From: Oasisia sp. SBJ-2009
Lineage: Eukaryota > Annelida > Polychaeta > Sabellida > Siboglinidae
Direction: 5' to 3'
NCBI GenBank assembly: GCA_964017155.1
Contig: OZ024854.1
Coordinates: 17,402,555-17,466,554, forward strand
DNA length: 64,000 nucleotides
Both the position numbers and the translations under genes were made by a program. Positions 12,006 to 22,600 of the stretch are shown here, piece by piece. Under the pieces are notes generated by a model that saw only the letters and a list, made by a program, of their open reading frames with translations, was not told the origin of the DNA and did no database searches. Position 1 is the first letter of the stretch, and every line of letters starts with the position of its first letter.

Positions 12006-12025
12006 GGGCCTAGGCCCTAGCTGTA
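11166..12025. mobile_element. TA-flanked repeat with TACAGCTAGGCCCGG ends
   Basis: The 15-mer TACAGCTAGGCCCGG occurs at 11206-11220 and 11911-11925 on +, each time within TA tracts. A longer reverse-complement version is at 12004-12025, where seven bases (GGCCTAG or equivalent) are present that the other two lack. TA tracts lie at 11166-11205, 11221-11256, 11885-11910 and 11936-12003. The arrangement looks like inverted-repeat termini of a non-autonomous DNA transposon that inserts in TA, with the TA runs expanded later. The intervening 11281-11880 contains no convincing gene. Confidence 0.5.
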
Positions 12026-12550
12026 CCTCGCTACTGATTCCAGATGGTTCTAAAAATAATATCCTCATTTGTATTTCCAAAATACACAATTCAAAGTTAC
12101 CACAATTAGTGATGCTTTGCTAAAATAAATAATATGGTATCATATCAGTCCTACGCATATGCCACAGTCATATAACCTGTCCCACAGACCACAGGCACAG
12201 TGGCAATGGCATGCCCAAGAAACTTATAAACCAGGAAGTACTTGAATACAATGTCAATAGTGAACAGATACTACTTACTGTAGCCACCAAAGGTGCAAAC
12301 AAAGCTTACACGAGGCCTGTGTTAATACAAAGGGATGAGAACGTGTTACGTGGCAGACTCTGCGCAGAAATGTACCTTTAATACTTGTTGCCTGTCAAAG
12401 TTTCGGAACAGAACGGTACCGACAGCAGACACACCGGACGGCGGAGGTGGTTATGTCCTAGTTCTATAAAATACGCCAGATGGAGCCACCGTTTCTGACT
12501 ATGTCTCGTAAGTAGCCTCGTTTACCCAGGCTCCGTGAAGTGGCAGCCTT
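12026..12550. other. Gene-free stretch
   Basis: Somewhat higher GC than its surroundings (about 12310-12500), but no frame with splice sites or family resemblance was found. Confidence 0.35.
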
Positions 12551-12554
12551 TTAA

Positions 12555-13272
12555 AGTTGCATTCTGACATAATTTCCCATTTTTAACGCATTTTAGAAAA
12601 GTCAATGTACACCATGACCGATATTTGCTTATTAGTATACTTCCTACCACATGTCTCACTTTGTGGTTTTATGCGTTATTTGATCAAATATAAGTTTGCA
12701 ACAAACAACGGCTGTGGAGTTTCCCAAAAGTCGATCTATTTTTACCATCGGAACTCTCCGGTCAACGTAAGTAAACGATGGGGCAAACTAAAAGGCGGTT
12801 CCACATATCCACGTTAGTCGCTAGAGGCGCCACTAGGCAACAATACCCTAGTTATTTAAATCATCCTCAAGTAGCCATTGACCGTACAGGCGCGTAGCCA
12901 GCGATAGTTTGTATGTGGGCAACTGGACATGCCGTAAATATGGAGCGTATCGAGCGGTGGCATCTTTGTGAATGTGGTATGTCGTTTCCGTGCGGTCTGC
13001 TAATTGTGATCCGCCTTTTAGTGTGGCCCTAGTGTGGTTTCCTGACAGCGCTTTTCACTGGAATTCCCTTCATCGAGGTCTAAACCAATCAGAGAATTCT
13101 AACTGGTGAGGCTCACCGGAATAATTGTTCGTCTTTTGCTGCTATTTATCTTAAAATGGCATATTATGTGAAAATAAGTTGATAGGTAGTTGAGGAAAAC
13201 AATATAGTGTATGGGGAATGCTGGTTTACTGGGAAATTGTATTTTAAACATGGCGGAAGTCAGAATGCAACT
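12555..13272. mobile_element. TTAA-flanked inverted-repeat element (family 1)
   Basis: It starts AGTTGCATTCTGACA and ends TGTATT...GTCAGAATGCAACT; the outer 14 bp are perfect inverted repeats. TTAA lies immediately outside each end (12551-12554 and 13273-13276), as expected of a target duplication, although TA cannot be excluded because the ends are palindromic. About 718 bp with no transposase frame, so a MITE. Its right TTAA is shared with the next element. Confidence 0.7.
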
Positions 13273-13276
13273 TTAA

Positions 13277-15214
13277 AGGACAAAAAATGGCAAAGGTTTC
13301 GTGTCATACACCTAATAGAATTTATACAAAGTAAAAATGTCCACATATGTGACGTGTTCTAACGAAATGGGTCGAATGTAAAAAAAAAAAAAAATTGAGT
13401 TATAACTCAATTATTTTTTAAATATAATTTTACACCGTGGTGTAAAATTATGGACATATCTCTCACACAGCCAAAGTTATTGGATGCTGAACATGCATGC
13501 CTAGGGTAGAAAGTTTCAAACGGAGAAAAACGAACTTGAAGTTCGCAGTCAAGTAAGCACACGGTCGAGTACATTGTCGATCTAAAATCGGCCGTTTTGC
13601 TTCTACTACTCCATTTCATACATTTGAAATAAACTCCAAAGGCATGTTCGCTGTCGAGGATATATCATGCTGTGTACTGAAATTATTACAACATAATCCG
13701 AGTATTTAACAATGTTTTGTAGCAGCGACCCGATCGCTTCCACGTTGTTTACGCTAGCGAGAGCGCACTGCGCCTGCGCGGGCAGCTCTAAGCCAATCAG
13801 CGGCGTCTAGTGACGTTTATTCACAGACAGGGCATTCGTATTAAGCGCTATTATTAGCTTACACTGACGTCAGTGGGAATTTCTACTAAAAGAATTCGAA
13901 AGAGGGCACCATGGGCTTTCTTGTAGTACCAAATAGTCCGCCATGCGTTGAGGGAACCCCGAAGAATACGGCATTAAACTAGTGCGATTTATCGGTTCTG
14001 TTTTACGAAATTCATGCGTGAAATGTTACGTAGTGTGTCTAAAAAGGCTATAAAATGTACTAAATAATAATATAAACGAGAAATAAGCATTGCCAATGGA
14101 CAAAAAAGATACCAAAGTATACGTTGGTGACAAAAAGTCGAAATCGGCGAAAATCATCGTTGCATGTTTATGCGGTGTTTTCTCGAAATCAAGTTCCCTG
14201 ACATACGACTAATTTCGTTAGAACACGTCACATATATTCAATTTGTTAACGTCAACAGTTTACTCAGAATGTGACCTCAAAGTCAAAAATTCTACCGAAA
14301 TCCACTATGGCCTAGACGCCGCCATCGGTGACGGGTTAACTTGGCTTGGCCAATAAGGGCGCGGCATTCTATGTCTCTGCTGAAGCCGGTCAGCTTCCTG
14401 CGACGTCTTTAAGGGTCAACAACTTCGAGTCTTCGTTCAGTTGGCGTGACATGTAGCAGCTGCTTAGACGTGTATCTAAATCTGTGGTCAAATCTATGGT
14501 ATAAACTTTAGTAATTATGCCTTACTGTTCGGCATACGGTTATAGTAATAGTTCCGTGAAAAACTTTGATCTATCTTTTTTTCTTTCCCCTTGAAACAAC
14601 AGTTAGTATTGAAGTTTAGGCCCGCACCTCGACCTAGACCATCGTGGATTTCTTTAGAATTTTTGACTTTAAAGTCACATTCTGAGTTAACCGCTGACGT
14701 TAAAAAATTGAGTATATGTGGAAATTGTTACTTTGTATAAACCTATTAGGTGTATGACGCGAAACAGCTGCCTTTTTTTGTCCTTTAAACCGTGGGATCA
14801 GATCGTATTGACTTACACATTTTGATCGATTTCAGGCATTAAGTATAATTTTTTGATCACGTAACAAGTGCATACGCGTAGTTCAGGTGTAGTAGATACG
14901 CCCTGCAAAGTTTGGTCATCGTAGGTGATCATTTTGATGGGTTTTTGTCGAGGTGCGGACCTAAACTGCGCACAGCGCCTCTAGACGGATTTATGAATAA
15001 CTAATATGCAAGGAATCTGTGGAGAGCGCTGACCCTTCGTGACGTCATTCTTCGTCTAACATGGAGTAGCTCATAGTATTTGGATGGCTGGGTGTTCAAA
15101 AATATTTTTCTGGTAAACCGCTGGCGTTAAAAAATTGAGTATATTTGTGGAAATTGTTACTTTATATTAACTCTGTTAGGTATATGCCACGAAACCGTTG
15201 CCATTTGTTGTCCT
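13277..15214. mobile_element. TTAA-flanked inverted-repeat element (family 2), possibly composite
   Basis: It begins AGGACAAAAAATGGCAA, directly after the shared TTAA (13273-13276). Inverted terminal sequences occur twice at the right: one ending at 14784 (TTTTTTTGTCCT then TTAA 14785-14788) and one at 15214 (TTGTTGTCCT then TTAA 15215-15218). Each is preceded by a copy of the motif TATTAGGT or GTTAGGTATATG, the inverse of ACACCTAATAGA at the left end. Internal sequence from about 14265 on is shared in the same orientation with the element at 25464-26583. Two ends suggest a nested or tandem insertion. No transposase frame. Confidence 0.7.
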
Positions 15215-15324
15215 TTAAGCCTCTCAACTCCGCCTGGGGAAAGAGTGGGTCTGCATTTTCGACCCGCCAGGGCGGCCTTACCCCAGATTAGGGTAGAGAC
15301 GTTGATTGGCTTTCAGGTCAACTA

Positions 15325-15705
15325 TGAAATAAAAATTCAAATAATGATATACGTTTTACAAGATAATAATATCATATGAAAACTATTCAACATTGAACTT
15401 ATATATTAACACAAAAGTAAATAACAATTCAAATTTAAAGTTGTTTATAAAATAAGAATTACGGCAGGATTAACCAGTATCCGTGAGGTGGCAGCATTAT
15501 CTAGCCCCACACGGATAGCATAACAATTCAATAAGGATACTTTTTTATCAAATAATGCTGTATTATAAAAAAACTATTCAAAATTTAACTTATATTAACA
15601 GAATATAAATAGAAATACAAATGTGCAGTTGTTTAAAAAATAGAAATTACGGCAGGATTAACCAGTGTCCGTGAGGTGGTAGCACTGTATAGATCTGGCG
15701 GATAA
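15325..15705. repeat. Tandem duplication of about 188 bp
   Basis: The segment with AACTTATAT...GAATTACGGCAGGATTAACC...CCGTGAGGTGG occurs twice in the same orientation; ACGGCAGGATTAACCAGT starts at 15461 and again at 15649. No coding potential seen. Confidence 0.75.
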
Positions 15706-15991
15706 AGAAACAAAAGCAGAATAAGTAACCAAACTTGTCTTCTGGCTTTCTGAACCACAGCTCCGGGTTGTTACCGTTTACGCGGCTGCACAAACCGCTG
15801 AAGAAAGAACATTAGACACCACAGGTACGTAATTAAAGTGTATTTATATAGCGAACCATCAGGTAACCATTATTTAACTTACATTAACAACGTACGAAAA
15901 CAGGAGCGACAAATACATGTTGGCTATTTACCAGGAAGTATTACCGAGGCTTGTATATAGGCTTATGTAATGTATATGCTGCCATGAACAA

Positions 15992-16049
15992 AGAGTGGCA
16001 GAGAGAGAATATGAGAGAGGGCGAGAGAGATATGTAGAGAGAGAGAGAC

Positions 16050-16114
<65 letters not shown>

Positions 16115-16375
16115 GAGAGACAGAGAGAGAGAGAGAGAGCGAGCGAGAGAGAGAGAGAGAGAGAGAGAGCGAGAATGATAAAGTGAGAGAGAAAGTGGGA
16201 CAGCGAGAGTGAAAGAGAGAGTAAAAGAGAGCGAGATAGAGAGTCAGAGAGAGTGAGCGGGTGGGATACAGTGAGAGAGTGTGTGGCACAGAGAGAGAGC
16301 GAGAAAGAGAGAGTGAGTGAGAGAGTGAGAGTGAAAGAGAGAGTAAGAGTGACAGAAAGAGAGAGCGAGAGACGT
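15992..16375. repeat. GA-rich microsatellite with a (CAGA)n core
   Basis: Purine tract of (GA)n with about 12 uninterrupted CAGA units near 16063-16112. The reading frames across it (Ser-Leu on -, Arg-Glu on +) are products of the repeat. Confidence 0.95.
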
Positions 16376-16704
16376 AAACGACGGCGCGGGGGAAACTGGC
16401 CGGTGCATTATTTACCCACGCCGGTTGACATGTTGACACACTGACCTCGTACAGGGAAATTCGCGGTGTGTCACGGATGAATGAACATTCGCCACCGCAA
16501 CAGTGACAGAAGCCCCCAGCCATGAGGTCACTCAGTCGTGACGGCCGGACTCGTCGTGCTCGCTGATCACCCGATAGCAACTAGGGCCGTTACATAAAGC
16601 CGCGTAACTTTACGAGCAATTATGCGGTCTACTGGTCGCAGCTAACAGCGACTATTCAGTGTAGCTTACAGCCAGTTTCATAAGACCTGTATAGGGCCTG
16701 TAAG

Positions 16705-17245
16705 TGGGTCACGATACATGGCGTGACTCCGCGCGATTGGAGCTTATTGGGGACTAAGCGAGACAATTGCGGCCGGACACAAAAATAATATTCTAACGAT
16801 GGATGACAGTTGTAGCTTCCGACTGATGAATACTAGGAAAATCAGATCATAAATATCTTGTGTTATAGGATTCTTATCTTAAATGTCCGACTTAATATTG
16901 AGTTTACCACACTATCATAGACACATAGCGATTTACGAAATGCAGATAACAGTCACGATGTTAGGCCGTATGTGTCTTTTACGGGATTTGCATTTTATAT
17001 TGCTGTACGTTGTGGTTTCGATAAGCACTTATATCAGACAAGTTGTCTAAATGCACATAATCATAACACATGTGTACGTGGCACTTTTCATTATTAGTCA
17101 AGATCGCCAAACACATGTACTTGCCGCTATTGCCATGGCAACCACCATAATAATCGACTAAAATTCATGATTTACCTGATCATTGTCACCGGCAAAGTGT
17201 TCCACTGCTTCTGCTTATAATAATCCCTCGGACAATATAACTGAA
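16705..17245 (+). repeat. Upstream copy of the 3' flank of the 17.7-25.3 kb gene
   Basis: From GTGGGTCACGATACATGGCG this segment matches, in the same orientation, the sequence starting about 11 bp after the stop codon of the gene ending at 25293. It then matches 26584-27160, after the TTAA element there. Shared landmarks are TCTAACGATGGATGACAGTT, AGGCCGTATGTGTCTTTTAC, GATCGCCAAACACA and CCATGGCAACCACCATAATA. Homology starts just beyond the stop codon: the bases before 16705 do not resemble the coding exon. This looks like the remnant of a tandem duplication whose coding part is lost or lies elsewhere. Confidence 0.75.
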
Positions 17246-17616
17246 TTATGCTATTTGGTAACAATTCGATTATTACGACCAAAAACAGAACAAGGTCCTA
17301 TATGTTAAGATGGAGAATATGGACCTCCTGCCCCCAGCCTCGTTTTCCCGCACCTGATTAAACACATTGAAAGTGCCAATAAACCAGTCATTGTGGGCTA
17401 ACCTAAAACAGTTGCTTCCCAAGTCTACGTCTACCACGACTATAAGCGTGATGGTGGGGGACGCGGAGATGTCTGATTCGTTGGGAATTGCCAATGCGTT
17501 CATAGTAAGCGAGAGACAGAGACTGAGATAGAAAGTGACAGAGAGCGAGGGAGAGAGGGAGAATACATTTCAGTTTTTAATTCATAGAGTACGTAAAAAA
17601 AACGTTATCAATTCCG

Positions 17617-17623
17617 TATATAA
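17617..17623 (+). promoter_or_regulatory. Candidate TATA box
   Basis: TATATAA lies 72 bp upstream of the ATG at 17695, leaving room for a short 5' UTR. Position and sequence fit a core promoter; there is no transcript evidence. Confidence 0.4.
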
Positions 17624-17694
17624 CGGTATATTTTGATCATTATATCACGACGATTGTGTTACTCACCCAGACTACGACACTCACAACTACAAAC

Positions 17695-17770
17695 ATGACT
17701 ACGGTACTCGGTCGTGTCGTCATCGTCTGTTGCGTGCTGTTGGTCTCTTCCCCACTGGCACTGTATGGAC
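17695..17770 (+). CDS. Exon 1: ATG and first hydrophobic segment
   Basis: The ATG at 17695 opens a frame encoding MTTVLGRVVIVCCVLL and a small-residue segment typical of a signal peptide end. The donor is GGAC|gtaagt; the exon leaves one base of a codon. Confidence 0.75.
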
Positions 17771-19537
17771 GTAAGTACCTTTCTCTACTGACGTTCTGAG
17801 GAAACTTAATTATTATCAATACAATTCTAATACACCACGATAATGTTTAATACAAATAGACCCATAGCACACGACCAGTAGTGTTTCTTCAAGAAACAAT
17901 TGTAGTTATTTAAAGTGTTTGCGTCAAGCAGGGCATAAGAGATGCACAACTGACGAAATAATGATACTGCAGATGTGCATAAGCTTAACAAAATGTGTTT
18001 ATAAAACATAACAATTATATATTTCTAGTCATTCTTGCCTCAGGGTAGTAGCTGTATTTTTAAGGGCCTGACATGTGCATCAGAGCTGAGACGGTGGCTC
18101 TAAGATAACTGCACTTCTGCAACTATATTTCTTTGACAACAAGAACAGATATGCATGTCTTTTCAAGCTCTAACTCGATTGTTGCCCCTCACCAGACAAT
18201 GCATTTGCACACTTAAAAAACCTGAATAGGAGTGGCAGTTGTACACTCTCGAATCCTCTTTTTATGGCTGCGATCCATTAATTATTTGGTTTCCATTTCT
18301 CGTTCAAAAGAAGGAAATCGGTAAAATTGTAATTTTGACAAAGATGTTTGACAGCTATGGCATCCGTAAGCACTATAATGTCGGCGGAATGTCGTTTCAT
18401 CAAGTAATTATGAGCACATCCAATGAGTAGTGAAAACGCAACGTCAGTCCTGCAATATGGCTGACATGCGTTGTTCTGATGCATAGTACATGATCATGCT
18501 ACGTCACGTGAAAATCGTCTCTATTTGACCACTCATTCATATTATTGTTTAATATATTTCAATGACATGTCAATTACACGAAATACATTCATCACAAGTT
18601 TAGTTAATATAATTGAGAGAACATTCCGCCGACTTTCGTTGGATAACTGTACAAAATTACGTGAGCTGTCAAGTTATCAGGTTTTCCTAACTTATTTTGT
18701 TTGCCGATTTAGGCAGATTTGTTATATACTTAGTCAGCTCCCATGAGAGCAGCCTTTTTGCTTTAATAGGAATCTCCTTGATCACGTGATCATTTATGTA
18801 CTGTGATTTATTAATATGTTTATGTGTTACACAGATACAGACTGTGTGATATGTATGTGGATCAACATAAAGAAACTATACATGTCTGTCTGTTTGCCTG
18901 TCTGGTCTATTTTCAGTGGTGGACGTGGGGGTCTTGTTTGTCACTCATCTAGTCGTATTTGTTGTTGCTGCTTTGTTCATCTGCGTCTTCAGAAAATACA
19001 CTTTTAGGTAAATATCTAATGCATACTTGTGATTGGGTAACGCACATTTGTATGAATATGTAACGTACACTTATATACAAATATGTGTTACACTTCATGT
19101 GTGTTTGTGCTGTACAGCCGTGAATATGTAAAGGACACAGGTATGTGAATGTGCACTGCACATTTATAAGTAAGAACTTGGAGAATATCGAAATGTTGAA
19201 TTATAAGATTACCTTTTTCGCTAAGACATGTTTACAAGCCTAATTATATAGCACACGTGGCTTAACATGCGTTCACGATTAAAACAAAAGGATAAAGGCC
19301 TTCTAATACACGATATAAGCTTGATGATGAGATTATTAAAAAATCAAATCCATATTTTTAATCCCAATACGTGTCTCGTCAATTGTCTGTGTACTAGTTT
19401 GCATTATATTATTCGAAGTAGTTAATTTATCACGATCACTTCACTTCGAACATTCCTACTGTCAATGGCCTATATATTTGACTACTGGCGCTGGAACGAA
19501 GTTATTAGGCCCTATAATGCTCCGATAAATCACTGAG

Positions 19538-19624
<87 letters not shown>

Positions 19625-22600
19625 AAATCCGTCTATACCCGTGTATTGATAGATCCAGCACGACAACGCTATCCTACTGTAGTCAAGTTTAGGCTCTATG
19701 TCGCCTATACGAATATATTCATTGGACTTTTTCGTGGGCCAATATTGAAGTCACTTGGCAGAACATTGCCGTAATAAGCGACGGTGACCAGTACGGTGGA
19801 GTACCATGCGAACGTCGGCGGTCTTTTGGCGATGGTGAAGATATCGTGCAATAACGTAATGGTCACTTTTCATAACACTTGCGCAAACGGGGCTCATCTG
19901 CTAATAAACACGATACCCGTGTGTGCGTTTTGATAGCGGTTATCTGGTGACCTCAACTTTTGTATACGTAAGATGCGATCTGTGAGTCCAGAAGCTAATA
20001 AATGGTCAGATTGTGTGTAACTTTCGTTTTATTTATATGTCTCGTTAGTTTCAACTGTCTGCCAGTAATACACTCTGTGTATGCTATTTGACTAGCCTTA
20101 TCTGTAAGTCAGTAATGCTGGGCCTCCAGTTTTGACTCCATATTTCATTTACGAATGACCCGAATTTTTCAAAATTTCATTTCATCAAACTAAAAGTGAT
20201 TATTTTGTTTTAATATTAAACTTTCTGGCTTCTCTGTACAAAACGACACTTAAGTTTGCTTGATGTTTTAGAGAGGATATAAGAGGCTATAACATCACCT
20301 GAAAGAACTGATCTAATGTCATGCATAAATTGCTGGAAATTAACATTAGTTGTAGTCTTATCTGTTCAAACAGGTTCCAAAGTTATCATTGAAGATATCG
20401 CGGTGCTTGGCAAATGCTATTCAGCCGACCGTGATTTCTGTTTGAATATCTACGTATTTTGTTCTGATGTTGCATCGCTGTCCTAGATAGACGTAGCTTT
20501 AACTTGTTCTATCGGAGTGGCGTTGACATAGATTCGATAGACCTACTTGTTAACAAGTTTGATTTCGCATTGTTCATATTCAAACATTGATTTTCACTTG
20601 ATCAGCTAGCTATTGCAACATTTGTTGTATTTAATCAGATATATTAGCATATGCCATCGGCGAAGCTAACGTGAACGAGATATTCTCAGTTTATCATCAA
20701 ACCTCTAGTTCCCATGCCGATCTTCGCAATAAGCGTAGCTTAGGCGATGTTATTATTGTTAATAAAGAAAACTGTCTTGTTTCATTTGAACAGTCCCCCG
20801 AAGAAGTTTCCTCATGACATCAAGACGCAGAGCGGGCTTATGGCTTTGCTCAACATGCGTGTCGTTAAAGCGACCCGCTGTGAGCGACCTCTAGAAGGAT
20901 TGAACATAAAGTGTGGACCTCTTAAACACTCTGGCGTAGTTGTCACTTTGACCGACGGCAGTACATGGCTGATTCACAAGGTAATTGTGACTATGTTTAG
21001 TTGGGTCGTTACCTATATCATTGTCAGATCTAATGACCCAAATATAGAATTCGGAATGAAGATGTTGTCGGAGTGGACGTTTCTATAGAGCTCCACTCGC
21101 TACAGAAACGTCACTTCTACGCTTGCTATATATTCATGGTTTTCTTTATCGTAAACATGCGAATGCGTTTAAAAACAAATGACATATCCAATTCATAAAC
21201 AAAACTGTGTTATTTGTTAAAAGAGCTTAAATGCTTGAACAAACATTGCCATAGCATAGCAACACACCATTTAGCGCCACTCTATATAGTAAATACCTTT
21301 ATGCAAACTTGGATATTATTGACCACTGGGCGCCACCATATTACGCTCATGCTGCGTTTGTTTTGGGACGCTCCTATATACTCAATGTAGATTTTCGATT
21401 TTTTTTTTACGATTTACTTAATCAATACACATTTCTACTCGAAAACAAGAGTACGGTGTCATAGTAGGTGAAATATAGATGCGTGTTCGAAATAAAAAGT
21501 TAATTAAAAAATACAATAATTAATAACCAATTAAAGAATTTCAAACGCCATATTAGTCGGTCCTCAAGAATATTCATGAAGTAATGATGCGCAAATTCGT
21601 ACGAGCACCGTCGGCGAAATTGCCTTTATTTTCTTGCTAAGCTCAAATGCGTGCGTGCGTGCGTGCGTGCCTGCGTGCGTGCTTGCTTGCTCTGCGTTTG
21701 TGACCCCCAAGGCGGTCTTATCACAGAATATCAGGCTGATTTTCAAATAAAAACATAAATAACGATACCCTTCCTTATCAGATAATACTAAAAAAATGTG
21801 GGCAAAGTTACGCAGCCGAGCAAAAGTCGATTAAGCCAGACTAAAGAATCGGTTAAGAAATTCCCATATTCAGGGGAATCCCCTATTCCGCAACTACCGC
21901 AGCGTACCGTTTAAAAGGTTTTCGTTTGTTATAAATCGTTATTTTATTTAAAGGGAAAACAAAGTCAATGTTTGGATCATATGGGATTAACAGAGTGAAT
22001 AAAAAGTAACAACTTCCAACAACAATCATATTTTTAACGTCAGTGGTTTACCAGAAAAAAAATGTAAAACACATAGACATAGAAAGTCTACAGACTACGC
22101 CATTTTAGAAACAAAATGACGTCAGAGAGTCTTCTTGGTCGGCGTGAACTGTGCATGCATATTATTATCTGTTACTTTCTAACCTAACCACGAAAACGAC
22201 CGCCAACAGCCGCCAAACTTCTCCCCACATTTCTTACATACATATACATACACTACATTACAAAAAAATCACTTGTATTCGTCTAACGAAGAAAATTCAT
22301 AACAGAAACGCAAATCTTGGCGAACGGCAACTCGACAACTTCGACTACCGTAAACTCGCTATTATAAGTTAGCTTTACACAAAATACCGCTAGATGGCGC
22401 GCGAATATTTATTAACCTTACTGCATTCGCACGCGCGAATTAGTTTAATTAATTATAAATAATATAATAATAATTAGCTGCATCACTATGATCTACAGAA
22501 AATGTTAAACGGCAAACTAAGGCAACGCTTTGGTGATATGGGTCTAATAGAGTTGATAAAAAATAACAATTTAATATACAAATATATAATTTTATTAGTT

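Noticed and set aside
15963..16580. 205-codon frame on - rich in Ser and Leu, and + frames rich in Arg and Glu
   Set aside because: Produced by the GA/CAGA microsatellite. A short possible start (MAGGFCHCC…, about 16450-16525) has no supporting exon or family.
17125..17145. Single X-box-like TTGCCATGGCAACC
   Set aside because: A match to the RFX consensus exists, and it recurs in the duplicated flank at about 27000, but a single site without clustering is too weak to call.
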